Assembly: GCA_019423755.1 (NCBI GenBank)
Contig: JAHZAU010000011.1
Span: 1-64,000 of the forward strand
Reading direction: 5' to 3'
DNA from: Oscillospiraceae bacterium
Lineage (GTDB): Bacteria > Bacillota > Clostridia > Oscillospirales > Ruminococcaceae
Length of the DNA stretch: 64,000 nt
Shown: piece after piece, positions 1-8,012 of the stretch
Numbering within the stretch: the stretch's first letter is position 1
How the letters are laid out: each line of letters starts with the position of its first letter
Notes under the pieces: model-generated
Databases searched by the model: none
Told to the model about the DNA's origin: nothing
What the model saw: only the letters and a program-made list of their open reading frames with translations
Translations under genes and position numbers: made by a program

Positions 1-53
1 GTGCTTGGTTCGGGACCAAGAGGCCGTGGGTTCAAGTCCCGCTACTCCGACCA
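1..53 (+). tRNA. tRNA-Pro (CGG), 3' part only
   Basis: The 5' part lies outside the window. What remains folds as an anticodon arm (stem CTTGG/CCAAG, loop TTCGGGA, so anticodon CGG reading the Pro codon CCG), a T arm (stem GTGGG/CCCGC, loop TTCAAGT) and the 3' acceptor strand, with an encoded CCA at 51-53. No integrase-like gene lies next to it, so there is no sign of its use as an attachment site here. Confidence 0.92.
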
Positions 54-56
54 AAG

Positions 57-92
57 AAAAGACCGTCGATTTTTCGGCGGTCTTTTTGTTTT
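57..92 (+). terminator. intrinsic terminator after tRNA-Pro
   Basis: An AAAGACCG/CGGTCTTT stem with a T-rich loop is followed by a T tract, starting 4 bases after the tRNA CCA. The remaining bases up to the next gene (about 93-320) show no convincing gene; they are AT-rich and probably hold the promoter of the next gene. Confidence 0.85.
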
Positions 93-337
93 ATAAAAAT
101 CAGCCTCCCCAACTTTTTCTTTTTGGCGGCCGCAAAACAAGCGGCTGCTTTTTTCTTGTCCGAAAATATTGAGGATATTTTGCATAAAAAGAAAAGGTTT
201 ATTTGTGGAATCTTGAGATTCCTGATTTCTCGCCATTTTTCAGCGCTTCCCCCTCTGGAAATTCTCTCCCAAATGGTTTAAAATCAAGATAGTTTGTCGG
301 ATTTTGTCGAATTATCTATCCCAAAGGAGGGTTATTC

Positions 338-1633
338 TTGTCTTCATTTGTTCGCTGGATTGCCTGCTGTTTGGCTTTGATTTTGCTGTTGAGCACAGCC
401 GTTTCCGCCGACATGATTTACAGCACCCAAAGCGGGGCTGTACCGGGAGAAAGCAGCTCTGCAAAGGCTTCGGCTTCTCTGGATTCCTCCTGGGTGGATG
501 ACTGCGACGACACCGCTTCCCCCTATGTGGTCTACCAAAACCTTCAGCCCAGCGATCATCTCGGCACCCTGACCGATTTTCCCGCTCTGCCGGACACCAC
601 CGGCCTGACCCTGACCCACCCGGAATACCCCGGTCGGGCCATCTACAGCGTCCGCGGCCGTTCCTCTGTTACCCTCACCTTCTTCTCCCACAACGGGACC
701 TTCGCCACCAAAGGGGCCAACGGCTGGGTGCGCGGCGGCCAGGGAGATACGATAAAGGACCCGCAGCGCCTCTACTACGACCGCCAGTCCGGCCGCATCT
801 TTCTGCCGGACGAAGAAGGCGACCTGACCTACTGCCATATGGTCAAATCGGCGGATTATGGCTTCTGCTCGTTGGAAGGCTCCCTTTCCCGGGACGAATG
901 GTACGGGGTGAACCTTTCCTACTCCCTGGACGGCACCCGCTTTCTCCCCATCGCCCCGACCGCTTACCAGATCACCTGTTACGACTCCTCCTCCCCTATC
1001 GGTCTGCGCCTATACCAGGAAGAATACAACCTGACCCTTCCCAGCGGCACCGCCTATCTGCAGGTGGAGCTGCGGGAAGTCCCCTCCATCCCCTCGGTGG
1101 AGAAGAAAAACGGGCAGTGGACGGTGACCGGCACCGACCCCAGCGTCCCCTCCTCCTACCTGATCTTCACCTCCGCCCAGCTTCATGGCGGCTCGGACTC
1201 CCCGCCTCTGCCGTCTCCCCTTCCGGAGGAGGAAGAAGAGGAAGAAGAGACCGACAAAAAGGGCAGCTCCTCCTCTTCCCGCTCCTCGTCGGGCTCCTCG
1301 ACGACCACCAATACCACCACCTCCACCGAAACGGTGGACAACCACTCCACTTCCCAAACGACCACGACCAACAACAATACAACAACTGTCATCAACAACT
1401 ATTACTTCTTTACCCCGGAAGCGCTGTCCTACCTGGAAAAGATCGATCCGTCCCTGCTCACCCTGGGGGACTCCGGACTCGCTTATGTGATTGGAAACAG
1501 CGCTGGGGACTCTCCAGCGTCGCCTGCGTCTTCCGATTCCGCTTCGCCCTCGCTTCCGCCGGAAACCTTCCTTCTGTTGGCAGGTGGTTGTATTCTTTTT
1601 CTTTTTGCTGTATTATTTAAACAGAGCAAATAA
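338..1633 (+). CDS. secreted, membrane-anchored low-complexity surface protein
   Basis: I do not recognise the family. The TTG start is chosen because AAAGGAGG sits 7 bases upstream. The 431-residue product begins with a signal peptide (about residues 1-24), followed by a globular part to about residue 285, an acidic run of Glu, then a Ser/Thr/Asn-rich stretch (about 310-355) that ends in a short Asn/Tyr segment. The C-terminus is a hydrophobic helix followed by KQSK. This is the layout of a protein anchored in the membrane by its C-terminus with a flexible wall-spanning stalk. The C-terminal LPPET is not a canonical LPXTG sortase signal. It appears monocistronic. The extracellular role is unknown. 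Confidence 0.75.
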   Translation: MSSFVRWIACCLALILLLSTAVSADMIYSTQSGAVPGESSSAKASASLDSSWVDDCDDTASPYVVYQNLQPSDHLGTLTDFPALPDTTGLTLTHPEYPGRAIYSVRGRSSVTLTFFSHNGTFATKGANGWVRGGQGDTIKDPQRLYYDRQSGRIFLPDEEGDLTYCHMVKSADYGFCSLEGSLSRDEWYGVNLSYSLDGTRFLPIAPTAYQITCYDSSSPIGLRLYQEEYNLTLPSGTAYLQVELREVPSIPSVEKKNGQWTVTGTDPSVPSSYLIFTSAQLHGGSDSPPLPSPLPEEEEEEEETDKKGSSSSSRSSSGSSTTTNTTTSTETVDNHSTSQTTTTNNNTTTVINNYYFFTPEALSYLEKIDPSLLTLGDSGLAYVIGNSAGDSPASPASSDSASPSLPPETFLLLAGGCILFLFAVLFKQSK

Positions 1634-1653
1634 ATAAGCCCTCTGGTATAGCG

Positions 1654-1683
1654 TTGAAAAATCCTGGTAAAAATCCGGATAAT
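1654..1683 (+). promoter_or_regulatory. candidate sigma-A promoter for the PAP2 gene
   Basis: TTGAAA and GATAAT with an 18-base spacer lie about 60 bases before the PAP2 start codon. Confidence 0.45.
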
Positions 1684-1745
1684 ATGGTTTTTTCTTCTCT
1701 TGCCCGCCGCTTATTTTTTGAATTTTTATCCATTGGAGCCTGATT

Positions 1746-2411
1746 ATGCCGCACATTTCCCTGCTTTCCCACTGTTACCGACATCCTATTTTGTTCGCCC
1801 TGGGCTATCTGGTTTGCTACCTGACGGGATTCTTCCTTTTGGAGCAGACGGTGGTCCCCCAATATATGATCCACTGCCCGCTGGACGACCTGATCCCCTT
1901 TTGCGAGTGGTTTTTGATCCCCTATGCTTCCTGGTTTTTGCTGCTGCCGGGGACGTTGCTGGTCTTCCTGTTCCGGGACCGGCAAAGCTACTTCTACCTG
2001 TGCTTTACCATGTTCACCGGCATGACCCTCTGCCTCATTATCTATGCCCTTTTCCCCAACGGGCTGGACCTGCGGGCCCCCATCTCCGGGGACAACCTGC
2101 TTTGCCAGCTGGTGAACTCCCTGTGGGCCTTCGACACCTCCACCAACGTCTGCCCCTCCATCCATGTGGCCAGCACCCTGTCGGTGCAGCTGGCTATCCG
2201 CCGCAGCCGCATCTGGCGTCACCGGCGGCTGGTACTGGCTGCCTCCTGGACGCTGACCGCCTTGATTTTGCTGTCCACCCTTTTCCTGCGGCAGCATTCG
2301 GTCATCGACGTGGTGTGCGGCGTGGCGCTGGCGGTGGCGCTGCATCTGCTGTTTTCCTATCCCCTGTCCTGGACCCTGCCTCAGACAAGCCCCTGCCCCG
2401 CGCAGGCGTAA
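1746..2411 (+). CDS. PAP2-family membrane phosphatase
   Basis: A 221-residue polytopic membrane protein with about five or six hydrophobic helices. It carries the PAP2 phosphatase signature: CPSIHV at residues 136-141 (catalytic-pocket His) and a later QHSVID (183-188) giving the second His and the Asp of the active site. The family dephosphorylates lipid phosphates such as phosphatidate, undecaprenyl pyrophosphate or phosphatidylglycerophosphate; the substrate cannot be told here. The spacing resembles the inositol-phosphorylceramide-synthase-like branch. A TTGGAG ribosome site supports the start. It ends at a strong terminator, so it is probably transcribed alone. Confidence 0.85.
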   Translation: MPHISLLSHCYRHPILFALGYLVCYLTGFFLLEQTVVPQYMIHCPLDDLIPFCEWFLIPYASWFLLLPGTLLVFLFRDRQSYFYLCFTMFTGMTLCLIIYALFPNGLDLRAPISGDNLLCQLVNSLWAFDTSTNVCPSIHVASTLSVQLAIRRSRIWRHRRLVLAASWTLTALILLSTLFLRQHSVIDVVCGVALAVALHLLFSYPLSWTLPQTSPCPAQA

Positions 2412-2419
2412 TTGCTACA

Positions 2420-2449
2420 AAAAAAGCGCCCTACAAGGGCGCTTTTTCT
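2420..2449 (+). terminator. intrinsic terminator after PAP2 gene
   Basis: Stem AAAAGCGCCC/GGGCGCTTTT with loop TACAA and T tracts on both sides, so it may also serve the convergent radical-SAM gene. Confidence 0.9.
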
Positions 2450-2463
2450 TTGGGATTTTTCGT

Positions 2464-3411
2464 TTACTGCTCCTGGGGGCGCGGCTCCTGCCAGGGGCTT
2501 TCCACCCCTTGCAGGGCAAAGTCGGGGGTATATTCCTCCTGGGCGGAGCTCAGCTCCTGCACGAAGCCCTCCTCGATGCCCAGCTCCTCCAACAGGTCCA
2601 GTACCTGGTCATATTCCTCCTGGCTCAGCCGCCGTCCCAGCTCCGGGAAGCGGCTGCTGTGGTAAAAGGGGGTATACTGGCTCATGACGCTGATCAGCAC
2701 CTGTTCCAGCGGCAGGTTTTCGGCCAGCCAGGAAAGCACCGCCCGGGTGTCCTCCAAGCCCTGGGGCAGCACCAGATGCCGGACGATCATCCCCCGGCGC
2801 AGCATGCCTCGATCGTCCCACTGCACCGATCCCACCTGGCGGAACATTTCCTGCAGGGCGGCTTTTGCCACCTGGGGATAGTCCGGCGCGGCAGAATAGG
2901 CCCCGGCCCGCTGGGGGTCCAGGTATTTTAAATCGGGCAGATAGATGTCCACATAGCCTTCCAGCAGGCGCAGGCTCTCCACCGTCTCGTAGCCGCTGGA
3001 ATTGTACACCACCGGGATATGCAGCTGTGGCCGGGCCAGGTCCAGCGCCGCCAGCACCTGGGGCAGGTAATGTCCCGCCGTCACCAGGTTGATGTTGTTG
3101 GCGCCTTGGGCCTGCAGTTCCAGGAAGATCTGGGCCAGGCGCTGGTCGCTGACCTCCAGACCCTGGTTTTCCTGGCTGATGGTGTGGTTCTGGCAGTAGC
3201 AGCAGCCCAGGGCGCAGCCGGAGAAGAACACCGTCCCGGAGCCTTCCTCCCCGCTGATGCAGGGCTCCTCCCAATAGTGCAGCGCCGCCCGAGCCAGCCG
3301 GGCTTTGGCGCCTCCGCCGCAGCGTCCGGCCTTCCCGTCCAGGCGGGCAGCCCCGCAGGCGCGAGGGCAGAGGGTGCAGCGGGAAAGCAGTTTTTCTTCC
3401 AGTGGGGTCAT
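2464..3411 (-). CDS. radical SAM protein, PflA-like (COG1313/PflX type)
   Basis: A 315-residue radical SAM enzyme with the [4Fe-4S] motif C66-x3-C70-x2-C73 preceded by SG, as in pyruvate formate-lyase activating enzymes. An N-terminal Cys cluster (CTLCPRAC, residues 12-19, plus C31) marks the PflX/COG1313 branch, whose physiological substrate is unknown. AAAGGAG upstream of the ATG supports the start. It is transcribed alone from a good promoter and is convergent with the PAP2 gene. No pyruvate formate-lyase or other glycyl-radical enzyme is nearby, so a specific activation partner cannot be named. Confidence 0.85.
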   Translation of the reverse strand: MTPLEEKLLSRCTLCPRACGAARLDGKAGRCGGGAKARLARAALHYWEEPCISGEEGSGTVFFSGCALGCCYCQNHTISQENQGLEVSDQRLAQIFLELQAQGANNINLVTAGHYLPQVLAALDLARPQLHIPVVYNSSGYETVESLRLLEGYVDIYLPDLKYLDPQRAGAYSAAPDYPQVAKAALQEMFRQVGSVQWDDRGMLRRGMIVRHLVLPQGLEDTRAVLSWLAENLPLEQVLISVMSQYTPFYHSSRFPELGRRLSQEEYDQVLDLLEELGIEEGFVQELSSAQEEYTPDFALQGVESPWQEPRPQEQ

Positions 3412-3443
3412 GGCAAGCGCTCCTTTGGCGTAATGTTGTTTCT

Positions 3444-3472
3444 ATTATACCGGCGGGGGGCCGCTTTGGCAA
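3444..3472 (-). promoter_or_regulatory. sigma-A promoter of the PflX-like gene
   Basis: On the minus strand TTGCCA and TATAAT are separated by exactly 17 bases, about 30 bases before the start codon. Confidence 0.75.
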
Positions 3473-3539
3473 GGTGCGCTTGCGGCGGGCGGCGGGATGT
3501 GGTACACTGCTCGTTGCAAAAACAAAGGAGGGGTATCGG

Positions 3540-3944
3540 ATGAAATCCTTTTCTCCCGGCACGGTGATTGCCGGTGTCCTGCTTTTAGGTGGAGGCGTCT
3601 TGCTGGCGGCGGTGCCGCTGGGGCTTATAATGGGGCTGCTGGGGGCTTCCTTCGGCTCCCTTTCCGGCGCTGCGGGCTTTTTCCTGCTGACCGCCGCGCT
3701 GGGGGTGGGCGCCGAGCGCCTGGCCAAGGGTCTGCCCCAGGCGCTGATGAAGCTGGGGCGGCTGGACCGGCGTCCGGCGCAGGTGCTGTATGTGGCACTC
3801 GATACCCTAGGTTCCTGCGCCGCCATGCTGTTGGCCGGGGCTTTGGTGCCCGGGGTGGTGCTCACCGGTCCGGCGGTGCTGGCCGTCTCCCTGGGGCTGG
3901 CGCTGGTGGGAGTCCGGGACCTGCTGCCGGAGGAAAGGCGCTGA
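3540..3944 (+). CDS. small polytopic membrane protein, unknown function
   Basis: A 134-residue protein. The ATG is fixed by AAAGGAGG eight bases upstream; a longer open frame begins earlier but lacks a ribosome site. Two Gly/Leu-rich hydrophobic helices lie near residues 8-58 and two more near 88-128, with a basic loop between them. The outline resembles small four-helix holin-like or phage-holin-family proteins, but I see no diagnostic motif. It lies divergent from the radical-SAM gene and upstream of asparaginase, which has its own promoter. Confidence 0.65.
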   Translation: MKSFSPGTVIAGVLLLGGGVLLAAVPLGLIMGLLGASFGSLSGAAGFFLLTAALGVGAERLAKGLPQALMKLGRLDRRPAQVLYVALDTLGSCAAMLLAGALVPGVVLTGPAVLAVSLGLALVGVRDLLPEERR

Positions 3945-3948
3945 AGCC

Positions 3949-3977
3949 TTGCATTTTGGGCCCAAGGTTTTTATAAT
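3949..3977 (+). promoter_or_regulatory. sigma-A promoter of the asparaginase gene
   Basis: TTGCAT and TATAAT with a 17-base spacer, overlapping the end of the preceding gene by none. The roughly 60-base leader contains a small hairpin (CCTGC/GCAGG, 3999-4014). Confidence 0.7.
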
Positions 3978-4043
3978 AAAGGACAGAATGACGCCATTCC
4001 TGCACCGATGCAGGAGACTTGCAAAGAAAGGACCGAGCTTTTG

Positions 4044-5048
4044 ATGAAACACATCCTTCTTATCGCCACCGGAGGCACCATCGCCTCCAAACGCACCCCG
4101 GACGGATTGATGCCGCTGATCTCCTCCGACGAGCTGCTGGATTACGTACCCAGCGTCCGGGAGTTCTGCACGGTGGACGCCCTGCAGCTGCTCAACCTGG
4201 ACAGCACCAACATCCAGCCGGAGGACTGGCAGAAGATGGCCCGCGCCATCCAGGAAAACTACGACTCCTACGACGGTTTCGTCATCTGCCACGGCACCGA
4301 CACCATGGCCTACACGGCAGCCGCCCTTTCCTACCTGGTGCAGAACTCCCCTAAACCCATCGTCATCACCGGTGCCCAGAAGCCCATCGACCTGGAAATC
4401 ACCGACGCCAAGACAAACCTCCTGGATTCCCTCTGCTTTGCCTGCCACCCCCAGGCCCACAACGTCAACCTGGTGTTTGACGGCAAGGTCATCGCCGGTA
4501 CCCGGGCCCGCAAGGTGCGCACCAAAAGCTACAACGCCTTCGACAGCCTCAACTTCCCCTACCTGGCCACCATCCGGGACGGGCAGGTCTTCTTCTACAT
4601 CCAGGACAGCTGCCCCTGCTCCTATCCCGCCTTTTACACGGCGGTGGACCCGCGGGTCTTCCTGCTGAAACTGACCCCCGGCATCAACCCGGACATCCTC
4701 CCCTTCCTGGGGCAGCACTACGACGCCGTTATTTTAGAAAGCTACGGCGTGGGCGGCATCCCCAATGAAGAATGTCCCCGCAACTTCCTGTGCGAGGTGG
4801 AAAAGCTGGTGGAACAGGGCATCATCGTGGTGATGACCACCCAGGTCATGCACGAAGGCAGCGACATGACCGTCTACCAGGTGGGCCATGTGGCCAAGGA
4901 GGTCTACGGCGTCATGGAGTCCTTTGATATGAACCCCGAGTCTACCGTCACCAAGCTCATGTGGATTTTGGGCCAAACCCGGGACCCCAAGCGCATCCGC
5001 GCCATGTTCTACACCACCATCAACCACGATATTTTGTTCCAGAAATAA
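4044..5048 (+). CDS. ansA: L-asparaginase, type I
   Basis: Hydrolyses L-asparagine to aspartate and ammonia. The 334-residue length matches cytoplasmic type I enzymes and there is no signal peptide. The two active-site threonine motifs are present: TGGTIAS (residues 9-15) and HGTDTMA (83-89), together with the GAQKP segment carrying the catalytic Lys. The start at this ATG begins exactly at the conserved MKHILLIATGGTIAS; an in-frame ATG 12 codons earlier would add a non-conserved tail. A promoter and terminator flank it, so it is monocistronic. Confidence 0.93.
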   Translation: MKHILLIATGGTIASKRTPDGLMPLISSDELLDYVPSVREFCTVDALQLLNLDSTNIQPEDWQKMARAIQENYDSYDGFVICHGTDTMAYTAAALSYLVQNSPKPIVITGAQKPIDLEITDAKTNLLDSLCFACHPQAHNVNLVFDGKVIAGTRARKVRTKSYNAFDSLNFPYLATIRDGQVFFYIQDSCPCSYPAFYTAVDPRVFLLKLTPGINPDILPFLGQHYDAVILESYGVGGIPNEECPRNFLCEVEKLVEQGIIVVMTTQVMHEGSDMTVYQVGHVAKEVYGVMESFDMNPESTVTKLMWILGQTRDPKRIRAMFYTTINHDILFQK

Positions 5049-5059
5049 GCCGATACGCC

Positions 5060-5099
5060 AAAACGCGCCCGCCCCGGGTTTCGGGGCTGGGCGCGTTTT
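5060..5099 (+). terminator. bidirectional terminator after ansA
   Basis: AAAACGCGCC/GGGCGCGTTTT stem with an inner CCCCG/CGGGG, flanked by A and T runs on the two sides. Confidence 0.85.
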
Positions 5100-5191
5100 G
5101 ACTGTGTGGATGAATCGGAAGGGGCAGGTCTGCCCTTCAAAAATGAAAACGAAACCGACGGCGCAAATTCTTCCGCTCACGGGAAGAAATT

Positions 5192-5911
5192 TTACGCCAG
5201 CGCCAGCCGGAGCGGCCAAGCCCCCTGCCGGACGGTCTCCCGCTCCGGGAAGACCTGCTGGTCCTGCCGCCAGATGCTTTCCACCACCCGGCGGACCTCC
5301 AGCATATCGTCCAGCACCGGCAGGCCGCAGCGTTCCAGACGGCGGCGGGACTGGTGCCCTCCGCTGTAAAGCAGGCAGCGGCAGCCCAGGGCCTGGGCGG
5401 TCTCCTGGTCGTGGTCGGTGTCCCCAATGAAGATGGCCTGGGTAAAGTCGATGCCGCTTTGCGCTGCAAACTGCTGGGCGCGCTGCACCTTTCCGGTGAC
5501 CACCGTGCTGTCGGTGCCGATAATCTGCTCAAAATAATGGTCAATGCCCAGCGCCGCCGTGTGTTCCAGCAGCAGCTCCTGGCTGTGGGCCGAAACGATA
5601 AACTGCCGTACCCCCCGGCGGGCAAATTCCTCTAAGTTTTCCCGCACGCCCTGGGTCAGCTGTACCTTACCCTGACGGGCCACATAGCGGCGCATAAACT
5701 CCCGGCTCAGTTCGTCGTAGCTTTCCCGGGAAAAGTCGTAGCCGATCTCCTCGTAAAAAATACGGGGCGGGTGGGTAAAGTGGTCGCGGTAATACTCCTC
5801 CTCCAAGCGAGGCAGGCCGTGCTCCTGGTTGAGCTCGTTGTTGATCTGCGCCCCAAGGTAGGCGTCGTTTACCAAAGTTCCGTTAAAGTCCCAGATGATG
5901 ATTTTTTCCAT
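5192..5911 (-). CDS. HAD-superfamily hydrolase
   Basis: A 239-residue HAD hydrolase of the phosphoglycolate phosphatase/pyrophosphatase type: motif I WDFNGTLVND (residues 7-16), a helical cap, motif II at IVSAHSQ and motif IV IGDTDHD. In motif I the second acidic residue (normally DxD, the general acid/base) is Asn. I recall this DFNGT form as recurrent in clostridial relatives, so it may be a subfamily trait with an altered rate or substrate. The ATG has AAGGAGGGA upstream; an earlier in-frame start lacks one. Its phosphate-ester substrate is unknown. Confidence 0.82.
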   Translation of the reverse strand: MEKIIIWDFNGTLVNDAYLGAQINNELNQEHGLPRLEEEYYRDHFTHPPRIFYEEIGYDFSRESYDELSREFMRRYVARQGKVQLTQGVRENLEEFARRGVRQFIVSAHSQELLLEHTAALGIDHYFEQIIGTDSTVVTGKVQRAQQFAAQSGIDFTQAIFIGDTDHDQETAQALGCRCLLYSGGHQSRRRLERCGLPVLDDMLEVRRVVESIWRQDQQVFPERETVRQGAWPLRLALA

Positions 5912-6066
5912 GGCGTTCCCTCCTTGCCAAATGGTCTTGTCTTTTTCTTTTTTCTTTATCACACCTTTTATGTTACCAGAACCAGCGAAAAAAACAAGCA
6001 ATCCCTCTTTAAACCTTTGTTGGTTCTATGTTATGATGGAATCATCAAAAAAGGAGGCGATCCCTC

Positions 6067-6585
6067 ATGCATTCCAACCAAAGACGGGAGGCGATCCTCC
6101 AGCTGCTGCTGGAAAACGACCAACCCATCAGTGCCACCGCCATCGCCCGGCAGTTCGGGGTCAGCCGGCAGATCATCGTGGGGGACATTGCGCTGTTGCG
6201 CGCCGCCGGCGAGGATATCTGCGCCACCCCCCGGGGCTATCTCCTTTCCCAGCACCGGGCGGAGGGCGTCCGGCAGACCATCGCCGCCTGCCACGACAAC
6301 GACCAGCAGATGGCCCAGGAGCTATACTTGATTGTGGACAACGGCTGCTCGGTGCTGGACGTCACGGTGGACCACCCGGTTTACGGCCAGCTTTCCGGCC
6401 AGCTGCACATCTCCTCCCGCTACGACGCCGACCAGTTTTTGCAGACGCTGCGCCGCCACGAGGCGGAACCCCTTTCCCGGCTGACCGGCGGGGTGCATCT
6501 GCACACCATCCTGGGGCGGGACGCCCAAAGCGTGGAGCGGGTGCTGGCCGCGCTGCGCCAGGCGGGCATCCTCTACGAAAAATAG
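6067..6585 (+). CDS. niaR: niacin-responsive transcriptional repressor NiaR
   Basis: A 172-residue protein with an N-terminal HTH_11 winged helix (residues 1-62) and a C-terminal 3H domain with the conserved His-containing segments (CHDN, VDHPVYG, SRYDADQF, LTGGVHLHTI). NiaR proteins bind nicotinic acid and repress NAD biosynthesis and niacin-uptake genes. No nad or niacin transporter gene lies next to it, so its targets are elsewhere. AAAGGAGG sets the start. A TATGAT box at 6032-6037 is a possible -10, but no good -35 is visible. Confidence 0.88.
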   Translation: MHSNQRREAILQLLLENDQPISATAIARQFGVSRQIIVGDIALLRAAGEDICATPRGYLLSQHRAEGVRQTIAACHDNDQQMAQELYLIVDNGCSVLDVTVDHPVYGQLSGQLHISSRYDADQFLQTLRRHEAEPLSRLTGGVHLHTILGRDAQSVERVLAALRQAGILYEK

Positions 6586-6589
6586 CAGC

Positions 6590-6622
6590 AAAAAAGAGGC
6601 AGGAGCTCCTGCCTCTTTTTTT
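6590..6622 (+). terminator. bidirectional terminator between niaR and the PPC gene
   Basis: Perfect AAAAAGAGGCAGGAG/CTCCTGCCTCTTTTT inverted repeat between two convergent genes; it can end both transcripts. Confidence 0.9.
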
Positions 6623-6623
6623 G

Positions 6624-7058
6624 TTATTGTTTCGGGTTTAAAAACCGCAGCTGGCGGATACCCACTGGGCCCATCTCCCGCTGGATCTGTTCCGGCAGCA
6701 CCGTCAGGAAGATCTCGGCGGTGACGCTGATGACCGCGCGGCTCAGATGCCCCGCCCAGCACTCGCCGGTTTGGGTATTGCCCAGCACCGCGTGCAGATG
6801 CAGGTAAGGCTCCTCCCCCTGGCGGGTGATATTGCCGGTCAGGGACGCGATCTCGTAGCAGCCGCGGCATTCCCGGGTGTGGTAGATCTTGGTCTGCGGG
6901 TCAAAAACCCCGATCTCCGCCTCTCCCACGGCTCCCAGGCCATTTAGCTGCGCCAGAGCCACCTGTTCCTGGCGGCAGAGGGTCTGGACGGAGGAAAGGA
7001 TCTCCTCCCCCGGGTCCAGCCGCAGCACAAAGGTATCGCCAAAACGCTCGTATTGCAT
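6624..7058 (-). CDS. PPC/DUF296 domain protein
   Basis: A 144-residue single-domain protein of the PPC (plant and prokaryote conserved, DUF296) family, recognised by the N-terminal RFGDTFVLRLDPGEEI strand-helix, LNGLGAVGEAEIGVFD, and the LHLHAVLG...GHL His-rich core. In bacteria these are annotated as PD1-like DNA-binding proteins, but the function is not established. It is the last gene of the operon of P-loop ATPases, 26 bases after the preceding stop. AAGGAGGAA supports the ATG. Confidence 0.82.
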   Translation of the reverse strand: MQYERFGDTFVLRLDPGEEILSSVQTLCRQEQVALAQLNGLGAVGEAEIGVFDPQTKIYHTRECRGCYEIASLTGNITRQGEEPYLHLHAVLGNTQTGECWAGHLSRAVISVTAEIFLTVLPEQIQREMGPVGIRQLRFLNPKQ

Positions 7059-7084
7059 GTTGTTTCCTCCTTGGGGCAAGCCCG

Positions 7085-7999
7085 TTATACCATCTCCATG
7101 TCCATCTGCTCCATGACCTTCCAGAACACGTCCCGCAGCTTCTGGGCAGCGATGGACGCCGGATATTCGGTCAGGGTGCGGCCGTGGTTGATGGCCTTGA
7201 TGGTCAGCGGGTCGTTGGGCACCTGGCCCAGCACCATCACCCGGTTCTGGCCGCACCAGGAGAGGATCTCCTGGGTACAGGCCGGGACAAGGTCCGCCTT
7301 ATTGATGCAGACGGCAAAGGGGGTCTGGCCCCGGCGCAGCACCTGCACCATCCGTTCCAGGTCGCACAGCGCCGAGCGGCTGGGCTCGGTGACCAGCAGC
7401 ACGAAGTCCGCCCCGTCTATGGCCGCCAGCACCGCCGAACCGATGCCCGGGCTGCCGTCGATGATGGCCAGCTTTTCCCCGCGGGTGTGGGCCTGAAGCA
7501 GCTCCTTCACCCGGGCTACCAGCCGGCCGGAGTTGCCCGCTCCGGTGCGCAGCTGGGCGGTGGAGAAGATGCCCTGGGGCGTTTCCACCACCCGGCAGTT
7601 GCCCAGCACCTGGTCGATCATCTTGATGGCCTTGTTGCCCTCGTCGTCCACCGGGCACTGGTATTCGCAGACGCCGCAGCCGTCGCACTGATAAGGGTTG
7701 ACCACGCTGTTGCGCACCGCCCCGAAACGGCAGTTCTGCTCGCAGCGGCCGCAGTGGATGCAGCGGGACTGGTTGATTACCGCCCGGCGTCCGGCGCGGT
7801 ATTCCTCCTCCAGGAGGGTCTTGCCCTGGGAAAACACCAGGTGCAGGTTGCAGGCATCCACGTCGCAGTCGGCAAAAGCCACCGCGTGGGCCGCCCCCGG
7901 GGTGGGGGGCACCAGCTCCTGCGCCAGCATGACAAAGGACGCCGCCACCGTGGTCTTGCCGGTGCCGCCTTTGCCGCTGAGCAGTACCAATTGCTTCAT
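7085..7999 (-). CDS. MinD/ParA-type P-loop ATPase with ferredoxin insert (second copy)
   Basis: A 304-residue SIMIBI ATPase with the deviant Walker A KGGTGKTT (residues 10-17) and an inserted 2[4Fe-4S] ferredoxin module: CIHCGRCEQNC and CDGCGVCEYQCP, about residues 80-115. This is the COG1149 type, MinD-superfamily ATPases containing a ferredoxin domain. The family is linked by context to iron-sulfur or iron-molybdenum cluster handling in anaerobes; the biochemical role is unproven. It lies 13 bases after the paralogue upstream, so the two probably act as a pair. Confidence 0.88.
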   Translation of the reverse strand: MKQLVLLSGKGGTGKTTVAASFVMLAQELVPPTPGAAHAVAFADCDVDACNLHLVFSQGKTLLEEEYRAGRRAVINQSRCIHCGRCEQNCRFGAVRNSVVNPYQCDGCGVCEYQCPVDDEGNKAIKMIDQVLGNCRVVETPQGIFSTAQLRTGAGNSGRLVARVKELLQAHTRGEKLAIIDGSPGIGSAVLAAIDGADFVLLVTEPSRSALCDLERMVQVLRRGQTPFAVCINKADLVPACTQEILSWCGQNRVMVLGQVPNDPLTIKAINHGRTLTEYPASIAAQKLRDVFWKVMEQMDMEMV

Positions 8000-8012
8000 C
8001 CCGGACCCTCCT

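Noticed and set aside
1..53. tRNA-Pro as a phage attachment site
   Set aside because: No integrase, no repeat of the tRNA 3' end noticed at either edge of the phage-like block, and the block lies 28 kb away.
1010..1357. Long antisense open frames throughout, for example opposite the surface protein, glnN, ftsK and typA
   Set aside because: They mirror GC-rich codon structure, lack ribosome sites and give low-complexity products; the opposite strand encodes recognisable proteins.
1256..1400. Ser/Thr/Asn-rich stretch as a tandem repeat array or CRISPR
   Set aside because: The codons vary and lie inside a continuous open frame; no spacer-repeat pattern. I saw no CRISPR array anywhere in the window.
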